DNA of 64,000 nt, taken from assembly GCF_024363565.1 (NCBI RefSeq), contig NZ_JAJEKE010000005.1, positions 1 through 64,000 of the forward strand, read 5' to 3'. Source of the stretch: Lutispora saccharofermentans (GTDB lineage: Bacteria; Bacillota; Clostridia; Lutisporales; Lutisporaceae). The number at the start of each line of letters is the position of its first letter. Within the stretch, counting starts at the first letter, position 1. Both the position numbers and the translations under genes were made by a program. The notes below the pieces were generated by a model that had not been told where the DNA came from, searched no databases, and saw only the letters and a list, made by a program, of their open reading frames with translations. Positions 55,208 through 63,259 of the stretch are shown piece by piece.

Positions 55208-58200
55208 ATGAAAAAATTCAAATTGACAGCACTACTGATGGCAGTAATACTTATCTCAGGCAGCATATTACCCTCTGCTGTCTTCGCCGACACCATAGGC
55301 AAAGAAGCAAAAGCCTGTGAGGTTCTTGGAATCCTGGTAGGCCCCGACGCAGAGCAAGGCGTCACATCATCCTATCTGGCTTCCACTCCTACAAGGCTCC
55401 AAGCTCTTATTATATTTCTGAGGATCAAAGGCCTTGACGAGGATGCCTTTACGTATGACGGTGACAATAACTTTATTGACGCCAAAGACTTGCAATGGGT
55501 AGTAGGAAGAAATTACCTCGCTTATGCCAAGGACAACCCTGAATTGGGCTGGGTGGGCGGCACCGACGGCAAGTTTTCACCCAATAAATTCATTGATGCC
55601 AAAGCATTCTATAAGGTAATGCTTGAAACCTTGGGCTATAAACAGGACCTGGATTTTACCTATGGAGATACTCTCAAGCTTTCCGAAACTATAGATCTCA
55701 TAACAAGCGCATCAAGCATTGAAAAGCAAACAGGCTTTACCGTCAATGATGTTGCAAAAGCCATATACAGCGCTCTCAACACCAAGCCAAAGGGAGAAAC
55801 AAAAAAACTCATAACCATAATGACAGAAAAAGGCATAATAGATGAAGCAAAAGCTGTGGCGGCAGGCTTCAAAATCGATATTACTCCCGTAAAGGTCTTG
55901 AGCTTCGACAGAATATCAAATAACAAGCTGGTACTGGAGCTGGAACAGGAAATCCCCGTCAGCAAGGATGACATAAGCATAGTATCAGAGACCGGAGACA
56001 GGCAGATAACCATAAATGATGCATCGGTAATAGGTAAGAAAGTGTATATAACCACTGCTGATGTGGCTCCTTTTACCGCCTATGAACTATCTGTAGACAT
56101 GGATACGCCTGTAAACGGAATGGCAATAAAGGGTTACAATATAAAATATGTAGCTTTGCCGAAGGATACGGAAAAGCCAAAAGCTACAGTGGAGATCATC
56201 AGCAACACCGTGATCCGGCTCAGCTTTGATGAAGAAGTACAAATATCCGATGCAGAAGATGTAAGCAACTATACGATCAAAAACGATCTATATATATATA
56301 ATGCAGAGCTCGATCCTACCGGTAAAGTCGTAACTCTGACCACGGCGCCTCAAAGAGAAGGCTACAAATATTGGCTCACAGCACAAAATGTTAGAGATAT
56401 ATCCGGCAATACCATGGAGTATCTTGAAAAAACCTTCACCGGTATGCCGAAAGATATAATAAAGCCCTCTGTATATACTATAAAAGCAGACAGCAACAAA
56501 AGCATTCTGGTTAAATTCACAGAGCCCGTAAATAGAATAACAGCCGAAAGAATAGAAAACTATATAATAGAAGGAAATGCCCTGACCATCGAAGAAGCTG
56601 TCCTGGATGAAATAGAAAATGAAGTAACCTTGACAACCTCAACTCAAAATCCAGGCAGCTCATACAAAATGACTATAAGAAACATCGCCGACTTAGCCGA
56701 TAATGTAATATACGACATAACCAGAAGCTTTACAGGAGCCTCCGGCGACTCCTCTAAACTGACAACCTCTGTAGTGGCATTTTCCAGCAATGAATTGGAA
56801 ATAACCTTCAATAAGAGATTAGACAAGGCTTCAGCGGAAAATATCGAGAACTATATTATTGATAATGACCTTCAAATAACAAAAGCCATATTGGATGGCA
56901 GCGGCAAGACGGTAACCCTCATCACAGAAGATCAATCAAACAAAAAATATAAGCTGGAGATCAGCAATCTACAGGACATAAACGGCAACGCTATAGGCTA
57001 TTACACCGCCTACTTTATCGGAAAGCCGAGCAATACGACCCCTTTGTCATATTCAGTGAAAAGCGGTAAGGGTGCGGTAATCATTACTTTCAATAAAAGA
57101 GTAGATCAAGAAACAGCAGAAAATGTGTTCAACTATGAGTTGGACAGCAGCCTGGGATATGCAGCCAAAGCAACTTTAGACAGCGACGCTACGGGTACGG
57201 TAGTAACCCTGCTGACCAAGACTCAGGAAAACGGTAAAATCTACAGTATAACTGTAAAAAATGTAACTGACTATTCCGGAAAAACCATAAGCACCGATGA
57301 TAAGGTTGCCAGAAAATCTTTCATCGGCTTTGGAAGCTCTGATCTCGGAGGTTTGAACGTACATGCCATAAATGCTTATGATGTGTCTACCATTGATATA
57401 TTCTTCGACAAAGAGCTTACAGAGGATGAGCTGAAGGATTTGGAAGTAACTATATTATCGGAAGACGGAAGGCAATATGCCGTTCCCACAGGCTTGAAAT
57501 ACCAAAAATATTTTTCTGCCGATAAGTCTACAGTAAGGGCTCAATTTAAAACAGATTCTTCTACAAAACCGGAGATATTTGAATCCGGCAAAATTTATGA
57601 GGTGAGGGTATCCAATATAAACAGGCTTTATGAGAGCAGCGATGGAAACATCAAGGCTTTTTCCGGCACAAACCAAGCCAACGAAGCACCTTATATAACA
57701 GATGCATATGCCATGAACAGCACCGCTGTAGAAGTCACATTCTCCAAGCCGGTAACAGGCATAAGCCCTTCCCAGTTCACCATCAGCGGCGTGAGAATTG
57801 CGGATGCATCTGTGAAATATAATGAAATAACTACCTCAGTCATTTTATATTTGAGCTCCGGTACGCCTTTGAGGGATGATGTCAATTATAAGCTGACAGC
57901 CAGAAGCGGAATAAAGGATGCTGCAGGCTACAGCTCCATAGTGACCTCTGGAAATCTCTCATATAAAGAATTTGCCGGCAACTCATCTTCAAATGAGGCA
58001 CCTGTGGTTGAGAACGTAATCGCTTTAGACAAATATACTGTTACGGTAGATTTTAGTGAACCTGTAGTTCTCCCCGGGTCTTCCGGTTTCTCAATCAGAA
58101 GGACACCCAGCGGCGGTTCGTCAATCGTGGTATCAGGGATAGTTCTCTCTGATGACAAAAAAACTGCTACTATATATCTGAATTCATCCAATGGAGCTTT

Positions 58201-58621
58201 ATCGACAGATTATAACTATGAACTGTCCGTGAATACCAGCATAAAAGACCTTCAAGGCCTGGCTATAAGCTCCGATTACCGAAAAGTAGAATTTGAAGGC
58301 AGCGATGTAGACCTGTCGGATTTCGGCATAATGGCGTATTCTGTAGGTCCGGACAATAAGACCATAACCTTTATTACAAATAAACCTATAAAGAATACAA
58401 GCATCAGCATGGACTGCTTCGAAATCGCAGGTGCTTACTATTCGAAAAGCTCTTCAGATTCTGTAGAGGTATATGGCAGAACGATAAAAATAAAACTGAG
58501 AAATACATTGCGCAGCAATGATACGGTAAGCATAAAGCTCACAAACACAGGCAGATCGACTATAAAGGATCTTAACAACCAAAACTTGAATATGGATGAA
58601 ATTGAATTATCCACCAATTAA
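55208..58621 (+). CDS. Large S-layer-like protein with Ig-like (SbsA-type) repeats
   Basis: 1137 residues. Signal peptide at 1-27 (KKFKLTALLMAVILISGSILPSAVFA). Residues about 28-220 are divergent SLH-like repeats (EVLGILVG..., WVVGRNYLAYAKDNPELGWVGGTDGKFSPNKFIDAKAFYKVMLETLGYKQ). From about 220 to the end there are eight or more Ig-like domains, each with a pattern such as VTFSKPV..., NYIIDNDLQITKAILDGSGKTVTLIT and Y-x-L-x-I-x-NLQDINGN. They are typical of SbsA/Big_5 domains that pack into surface lattices. Starts at ATG 55208 after GGAGGAGG and ends at a bidirectional hairpin. Paralogue of 59297-62845. Confidence 0.9.
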   Translation: MKKFKLTALLMAVILISGSILPSAVFADTIGKEAKACEVLGILVGPDAEQGVTSSYLASTPTRLQALIIFLRIKGLDEDAFTYDGDNNFIDAKDLQWVVGRNYLAYAKDNPELGWVGGTDGKFSPNKFIDAKAFYKVMLETLGYKQDLDFTYGDTLKLSETIDLITSASSIEKQTGFTVNDVAKAIYSALNTKPKGETKKLITIMTEKGIIDEAKAVAAGFKIDITPVKVLSFDRISNNKLVLELEQEIPVSKDDISIVSETGDRQITINDASVIGKKVYITTADVAPFTAYELSVDMDTPVNGMAIKGYNIKYVALPKDTEKPKATVEIISNTVIRLSFDEEVQISDAEDVSNYTIKNDLYIYNAELDPTGKVVTLTTAPQREGYKYWLTAQNVRDISGNTMEYLEKTFTGMPKDIIKPSVYTIKADSNKSILVKFTEPVNRITAERIENYIIEGNALTIEEAVLDEIENEVTLTTSTQNPGSSYKMTIRNIADLADNVIYDITRSFTGASGDSSKLTTSVVAFSSNELEITFNKRLDKASAENIENYIIDNDLQITKAILDGSGKTVTLITEDQSNKKYKLEISNLQDINGNAIGYYTAYFIGKPSNTTPLSYSVKSGKGAVIITFNKRVDQETAENVFNYELDSSLGYAAKATLDSDATGTVVTLLTKTQENGKIYSITVKNVTDYSGKTISTDDKVARKSFIGFGSSDLGGLNVHAINAYDVSTIDIFFDKELTEDELKDLEVTILSEDGRQYAVPTGLKYQKYFSADKSTVRAQFKTDSSTKPEIFESGKIYEVRVSNINRLYESSDGNIKAFSGTNQANEAPYITDAYAMNSTAVEVTFSKPVTGISPSQFTISGVRIADASVKYNEITTSVILYLSSGTPLRDDVNYKLTARSGIKDAAGYSSIVTSGNLSYKEFAGNSSSNEAPVVENVIALDKYTVTVDFSEPVVLPGSSGFSIRRTPSGGSSIVVSGIVLSDDKKTATIYLNSSNGALSTDYNYELSVNTSIKDLQGLAISSDYRKVEFEGSDVDLSDFGIMAYSVGPDNKTITFITNKPIKNTSISMDCFEIAGAYYSKSSSDSVEVYGRTIKIKLRNTLRSNDTVSIKLTNTGRSTIKDLNNQNLNMDEIELSTN

Positions 58622-58652
58622 AAAAAGCGCGGTCACCCGCGCTTTTTTTATA
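58621..58652. terminator. Bidirectional terminator
   Basis: GCGCGG (58627-58632), TCAC loop, CCGCGC (58637-58642), flanked by A6 and T7. It serves the S-layer-like gene and the convergent coiled-coil gene. Confidence 0.92.
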
Positions 58653-58666
58653 TTATGTACTTTGAC

Positions 58667-58936
58667 TTATTTAGCTGCTCTTTTCACTGCAAGCTGAACT
58701 ATATTTAATTCGCCTTTAAGCTCATTCATAATTTCCTTATGCTGTTCTTTATTTATCTGAGCATGGGCTTCAATGGCCTCAAAAGCCTCTGATACTTTAT
58801 CATCGATGCCTTCAAGCCTAAAATCTATTTTATCCAATCTTCTTTCTGTGCTTTTCTTAAAATCTGTCATCTCAGTCTTAAAATCTTTGAATTCATTATA
58901 AAAGTCTTGAAAAAGTTTCAATAATTTTTCTTCCAT
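58667..58936 (-). CDS. Small coiled-coil protein of unknown function
   Basis: 89 residues from ATG 58936 (MEEKLLKLFQDFYNEF), after GGGGTGAG. The whole chain is charged heptad helix (FKDFKTEMTDFKKSTERRLDKIDFRLEGIDDKVSEAFEAIEAHAQ), probably an elongated oligomer. It resembles short helical proteins seen in Firmicutes and phages. No export signal. A lone gene between the two S-layer genes in opposite orientation. Function unknown. Confidence 0.75.
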   Translation of the reverse strand: MEEKLLKLFQDFYNEFKDFKTEMTDFKKSTERRLDKIDFRLEGIDDKVSEAFEAIEAHAQINKEQHKEIMNELKGELNIVQLAVKRAAK

Positions 58937-59296
58937 GAAACTCACCCCTCGACCACATATTAACAAAATATCATAGGTAATTCAATAAAAGATTCAGGAA
59001 TATATCTTTTCCTTCTTCTTTTCACTTTATTTTTTAAGAAATATTTTGTCTAGAGATCATCTTCCCATCGATTCTAAAAAATCTCGTTCACAGCCTGGCA
59101 TACCTAAATTTGCAGTTTTAGTTTACATAAAATATTTACATAATGTTTCCTTCATTTCACTAATAGCCCATTACAAGCTTGTTACAATCTATTACAGTTC
59201 AATTACACAGGAAGGAATTCAGCTTTGTGTGTAGAATTATGTTAACTGTCATATAAGACAAAACAATTCTTTAAACACGAGGAGGAAAATTACAAC
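58937..59296. other. Regulatory region of the major S-layer gene
   Basis: 360 bp with no gene. The pentamer TTACA recurs at 59123, 59136, 59171, 59182, 59192 and 59203, the last four spaced 10-11 bp (one helical turn). TATAAG at 59252-59257 may be the -10, with no good -35. The strong ribosome binding site is GAGGAGG at 59279-59285. Confidence 0.5.
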
Positions 59297-62200
59297 ATGA
59301 GCAAAAAAATCATCGCGCTTGTCCTTGCATTTGCTATGATGTTTTCTACTATCACAGTAGCATTTGCAGAAGAAGCAATAAGCTCCGAAGCTAAGGCGCT
59401 TGCCACGGTTGGCATGCTTGAAGGCGACGGCAACGGCGTGACTCCTGAATACACAGCCAAAGAAATGGACAGGTTCACAGCCGCAATATCACTTTTAAAA
59501 TTAAAGGGACTTTATGCAGATGCATTAGCATTCAAAGGTGAAGCTAATTTCGCAGACGCACAAGATCTCAAATGGGAAGAAGGCAAAAACGTCCTTTCTT
59601 ACCTCAAAGCTAATCCTGGATTAGGCTTTGCAGGCGACCCAACAACAGGCAAATTTATGCCTTTTGCAAACATCGATGAGCAATCCTATGTGAAAGTACT
59701 GCTTGAAACATTAGGATACAAGCAAACTACAGCCGAAGTAGCCGGTGACTTTGCTTGGGAAGAAACTATTTCTTTCGCAGGAACAATCGGTTTAAATGCA
59801 ACAAATGCAAATCCTTTCACAATTGACGCTCTTGCAAAACTGACAGTATCAGCTTTCAAGGCTCAGATGAAGGATGGCAAGATCCTTATCAATGCTTTAG
59901 TTGAAGCAGGTAAGGTTGACAAAGAAAAAGCTATAGCAGCAGGTCTTTATGAAGAATTAACAGCAAACGTTGAATCTGTAAAGGCTATAGGGAACACAAC
60001 AGTTGAAGTTACATTTGACGGCGAAGTCAGCGCATCCTATGCAGAAAACAAAGCTAACTACAAAATAGCAGGCTTGGAAGTTAAGTCAGCAACATTAGTG
60101 GCAGAAGATGCAGTAAGACTTGAAACAGCAGCTATGACAGCAGGTAAAGTATATACTTTGGAAATAGGCGAAGAAAAAGTTAGCTTTGCAGGCTTAGCAA
60201 AGGTAACAGGAACTCCTGCTTTAACTAAAGTAGAAGGCACAGATACAGAAAGAGTAGAATTAACTTTTGACAAAGTTCTTGACTTTGCATCAGCAACAAA
60301 CGTTGAAAACTATGAAATAGCTAATGTTAAAGTTGTTAAAGCAGAGCTTGATGTTGACAAAGTAACTCTTACTACTGAAGGCCTCACAGCTAACAAAACC
60401 CATACTATAAAAGTAAAGAACATAGCATCAGTTGATGGTGCCGTATTAAGATCAGCCAGCAAATCCTTCTTTGCCAGAGTTGATAAAGTAGCACCAAAGC
60501 TTGAAGGAGTTTCTACAAAAACATTTACCAGATTAACTGCTACATTCAGCGAATTATTAACTGAAGAATCAGCTGTAGATTTAGCTAATTACACAATCAA
60601 AGCCGGTAAAGATGCTGAATTAGAAATCCTTTCTATAAAGGATATAACTGAGAGTGATGCAACTAAGACTACAGTTGAAATCACAACAGCACCTCAGAAG
60701 ACAAGCGTAAGATATGAACTGGTTGTCAGCAATGTAGTTGACAGAGCAGTAGTTGGCAACGTAATGGTTAAAGAAGGCAAAGTGACCTTCACAGGCAAAG
60801 GCGAAGACAAAACTGCCCCAACATTTGCAAGCTTTGACTATGTTTCAAAGAACATCGTAAAAGTTAACTTTACAGAGCAAGGCAATACCAGACTTGACGA
60901 AGAATCCGCATTGGATGTGAACAACTACTCATTCAACAATGATGTTGAAGTTGTGAAAGTAGAAAAGATACCTGGTGAAAAAGAAGACTTTAGAACTGTT
61001 TTAGTTACAGTTTCCGATCTTGAAGCTAAAACTTACAAATTAACAGTATCAGGCGTTAAAGACGAATATGATAATGAAATAAAGACAACAGAAAAAGCAA
61101 AAACATTCAGCCCTAGGAATGTAGTTGCAGCTCAGGTTTCAAAAGTATGGGCTAGTGACAAAAACGTAGTTAAAGTATTATTCACAAAAGATATCAACAA
61201 AGCTGTAGCTGAAGACATAACTAAGTACAGCGTAGATGGCAACATGGGAGCACCTGTTAAGGCTGAATACTCCATCAGCGCAAAGACATTGACTTTGACA
61301 ATGGGTTCCGACTTAACAGCCGGCAAATCATATAAGCTTACTATAACAGACTTGGTAGACTTAGCCGGATATGCCGTAAATGCTAAACCAACATTCGTTG
61401 GAGTATCCACAGCTAATGACATCGAAGCTCCTACAGTAGAAAGCATAGAAGCTCTTAACAACAAGGTTGTTAAAGTAATATTCAGCGAACCAATGCAAGT
61501 TCCGGCTAATATAGCTGACTTAAAGCTTACTGTAGAAACAGGCAAAACAATGACTGCAAAAGTTGCATATGAAGACAATACAACCTTTGAATTCTCCTTT
61601 GATGATTCAAAAGTATTGGAAGACAAAGAATACAAAGACACATTAGCTTTTGTAGGAACTTATAAAGACGTTGCAGGAAACGTTCTGGACGTTAACAGTG
61701 AAGATAACGTTCTTGAGTTCTACGGTGACAGCTACGCTCCTGAAAAGATAACTCTTGACGGAAGCGAACAGACTTCAGTAAAATCCTTCAAGCTGATATT
61801 CAGCGACAGAGTGGATAAAAACACTGTAAATGCAGCAGGATTAACAGCAAGCTATGCTCAAGTAGACGGCAAGGATGTTAAAAACGAAGTAATCCTTTCA
61901 AGCACATCCAAGCTTAAACTTGGCAAGACATATATAGTAGACTTGTCAGCAGTAAAGAGCATCCATGGTATAGGCGTTGAATATGGTGATGAAAAGAACC
62001 TTGAATTGGTAGCAGATCTTGAAGATGAAGAAGCACCATATATCGAAAAAGTTGAAGCAACCTACAGAAATGAAGTTAAAGTAACTTACAATGAAGATTT
62101 GAACTACGGCGGAAAATACACAATAACTTACTATGACAACAATGGAAAAGAACAAACTATAGGCACCAACCTAACAGCTGCTCCTGTAGACAATGTTGTT

Positions 62201-62845
62201 ACACTTGCTTTGTCCAAGAATCTTGAAGCAGGAATAGTATACACTATTAAAGTTACTACAGCAGCACAAGACCTCGCAGGAAACAAAGGCGAAACAGACA
62301 TTGAATATACCTTTGATGGTACAAACGCAGTTAAAGTCGGCAACTATGTAACTGTAAATGTAGTAAACGGTACTACAATTGAAATCAACTCCTTCTCTGG
62401 CTTGGATGCAGGCAAATATGCAGTTAAGATAGCAAACGGAGAAGATGTAGTGCTTGACCTGAAAGAAGTAGAAGGCGGAGAAGACACCAGAGTAAATGTA
62501 GCAGAAGGAACTAAGAAAGTTGTAATAAACTCCATACCTGCAGCAAAAGCTCTATTAAGCGGTGCAACTTACACCTTGACATTCGGGAGCTATGAATGCT
62601 CCTTCAGAGGTATAGTTGAAGACAACATTACAGTAGTTGTAAACGGCGACAATATAGAAGTATCATACGATGGTATGAAGCTTAACGACACAGTATATGT
62701 TGGAGCAAACAATGAAAAAGTAGAAGCAGCAGATATGACAGCAGGATATGTACAATTCGCAAAACCTGCAGACACAACCGACATATATGTTGTAAGAGAC
62801 CGCGTAGTATTATTCTTCTTACAGGGCTTCAACCCTGCTGAATAA
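59297..62845 (+). CDS. Major S-layer protein candidate with Ig-like repeats
   Basis: 1182 residues. Signal peptide at 1-24 (SKKIIALVLAFAMMFSTITVAFA). Residues 25-225 are divergent SLH-like modules with the same plan as the paralogue at 55208 (EAKALATVGMLEGDGNG..., KNVLSYLKANPGLGFAGDPTTGKFMPFANIDEQSYVKVLLETLGYKQ). Then about nine Ig-like domains follow (VEVTFDGEVSASYAENKANYKIAGLEVKSATL; VKVIFSEPM; Y-x-L-T-I-T-DLVDLAG). It is lysine-, alanine- and threonine-rich with almost no cysteine (one, near residue 1099), and regular codon use suggests high expression. A long leader and strong ribosome site support an abundant lattice protein. Confidence 0.9.
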   Translation: MSKKIIALVLAFAMMFSTITVAFAEEAISSEAKALATVGMLEGDGNGVTPEYTAKEMDRFTAAISLLKLKGLYADALAFKGEANFADAQDLKWEEGKNVLSYLKANPGLGFAGDPTTGKFMPFANIDEQSYVKVLLETLGYKQTTAEVAGDFAWEETISFAGTIGLNATNANPFTIDALAKLTVSAFKAQMKDGKILINALVEAGKVDKEKAIAAGLYEELTANVESVKAIGNTTVEVTFDGEVSASYAENKANYKIAGLEVKSATLVAEDAVRLETAAMTAGKVYTLEIGEEKVSFAGLAKVTGTPALTKVEGTDTERVELTFDKVLDFASATNVENYEIANVKVVKAELDVDKVTLTTEGLTANKTHTIKVKNIASVDGAVLRSASKSFFARVDKVAPKLEGVSTKTFTRLTATFSELLTEESAVDLANYTIKAGKDAELEILSIKDITESDATKTTVEITTAPQKTSVRYELVVSNVVDRAVVGNVMVKEGKVTFTGKGEDKTAPTFASFDYVSKNIVKVNFTEQGNTRLDEESALDVNNYSFNNDVEVVKVEKIPGEKEDFRTVLVTVSDLEAKTYKLTVSGVKDEYDNEIKTTEKAKTFSPRNVVAAQVSKVWASDKNVVKVLFTKDINKAVAEDITKYSVDGNMGAPVKAEYSISAKTLTLTMGSDLTAGKSYKLTITDLVDLAGYAVNAKPTFVGVSTANDIEAPTVESIEALNNKVVKVIFSEPMQVPANIADLKLTVETGKTMTAKVAYEDNTTFEFSFDDSKVLEDKEYKDTLAFVGTYKDVAGNVLDVNSEDNVLEFYGDSYAPEKITLDGSEQTSVKSFKLIFSDRVDKNTVNAAGLTASYAQVDGKDVKNEVILSSTSKLKLGKTYIVDLSAVKSIHGIGVEYGDEKNLELVADLEDEEAPYIEKVEATYRNEVKVTYNEDLNYGGKYTITYYDNNGKEQTIGTNLTAAPVDNVVTLALSKNLEAGIVYTIKVTTAAQDLAGNKGETDIEYTFDGTNAVKVGNYVTVNVVNGTTIEINSFSGLDAGKYAVKIANGEDVVLDLKEVEGGEDTRVNVAEGTKKVVINSIPAAKALLSGATYTLTFGSYECSFRGIVEDNITVVVNGDNIEVSYDGMKLNDTVYVGANNEKVEAADMTAGYVQFAKPADTTDIYVVRDRVVLFFLQGFNPAE

Positions 62846-62857
62846 TATACAGCATCT

Positions 62858-62890
62858 AAATACCCGGTGGGTTTCCCACCGGGTATTCTT
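62858..62890 (+). terminator. Terminator of the S-layer gene
   Basis: TACCCGGTGGG (62861-62871), TTT, CCCACCGGGTA (62875-62885), then TTCTTGATTTTT. An almost identical hairpin lies at 63229-63256. Confidence 0.88.
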
Positions 62891-62907
62891 GATTTTTACT
62901 TATTTTA

Positions 62908-62935
62908 TTGATTAATAATTTGAATCTGGTATAAT
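62908..62935 (+). promoter_or_regulatory. Promoter of the putative antitoxin RNA
   Basis: TTGATT (62908-62913), 16-bp spacer, TATAAT (62930-62935). Predicted start near 62942. No open frame follows. Confidence 0.7.
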
Positions 62936-62941
62936 AATATA

Positions 62942-63034
62942 CAGAGAGACCGCCACAAATGTGGTTGCCTCACAACTTGTTAGTTAAATGTCTTAACCAA
63001 CCCTGCAGGGCATTTGCAGGGTGGTTTTCTTTTT
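62942..63034 (+). ncRNA. Putative type I antitoxin RNA
   Basis: About 93 nt from its own promoter to a Rho-independent terminator (ACCCTGCA ... TGCAGGGT, then GGTTTTCTTTTT, 63000-63034). It is convergent with the small toxin gene and complementary to that mRNA's 3' untranslated region. Its first ~30 nt (GAGACCGCC...ATGTGGTTGCCTC) are nearly the same sequence as the 5' leader of the toxin mRNA, in the same sense. Arrangement resembles TxpA/RatA and Fst-type loci. Boundaries are inferred. Confidence 0.65.
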
Positions 63035-63035
63035 G

Positions 63036-63125
63036 CTAATTTTTCTTTTGATGAAAACTCAGCAAAGCTATAATTAATATCCCAAATGTAAATATTAAAT
63101 CTAGAGCATCAGATATTTCAATCAT
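63036..63125 (-). CDS. Small hydrophobic peptide, putative holin-like type I toxin
   Basis: 29 residues, ATG 63125 to TAG 63036, checked codon by codon. It reads MIEISDALDLIFTFGILI followed by IALLSFHQKKN: a short acidic N-terminus, one transmembrane helix with the central FGxLIIALLSF pattern, and a basic tail. This is the pattern of putative holin-like toxins (TxpA/BsrG relatives), which insert in the membrane. A full AAGGAGGTGA ribosome site precedes it but is locked in a 7-bp hairpin. The gene lies between the S-layer gene and the next minus-strand gene, and is too small for usual annotation. Confidence 0.75.
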   Translation of the reverse strand: MIEISDALDLIFTFGILIIALLSFHQKKN

Positions 63126-63132
63126 AGCCTCA

Positions 63133-63152
63133 CCTCCTTAGTAAAAAGGAGG
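63133..63152 (-). promoter_or_regulatory. Hairpin sequestering the toxin ribosome binding site
   Basis: On the minus strand CCTCCTT (63152-63146 complement) pairs perfectly with AAGGAGG around a 6-nt loop. AAGGAGG is the ribosome site of the small peptide gene. Such anti-SD stems keep type I toxin mRNAs silent. Confidence 0.75.
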
Positions 63153-63181
63153 CAAACCACATCCGCAACGGTCTCAAGAAT

Positions 63182-63210
63182 ATTTTACCATATGCCTTTT
63201 TTTATCTCAA
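63182..63210 (-). promoter_or_regulatory. Promoter of the small toxin gene
   Basis: Minus strand: TTGAGA (63210-63205), 17-bp spacer, TAAAAT (63187-63182). Start of transcription predicted near 63175, giving a ~50-nt leader. Confidence 0.7.
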
Positions 63211-63225
63211 TGTGAATCTACATCT

Positions 63226-63259
63226 AAATACCCGGTGGGCAAAATCCCACCGGGTATTT
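63226..63259 (-). terminator. Terminator of the right-edge gene
   Basis: TACCCGGTGGG (63229-63239) pairs with CCCACCGGGTA (63246-63256) and is AT-flanked. It directly follows the stop at 63259 on the minus strand. Near-copy of the hairpin at 62861. Confidence 0.8.
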
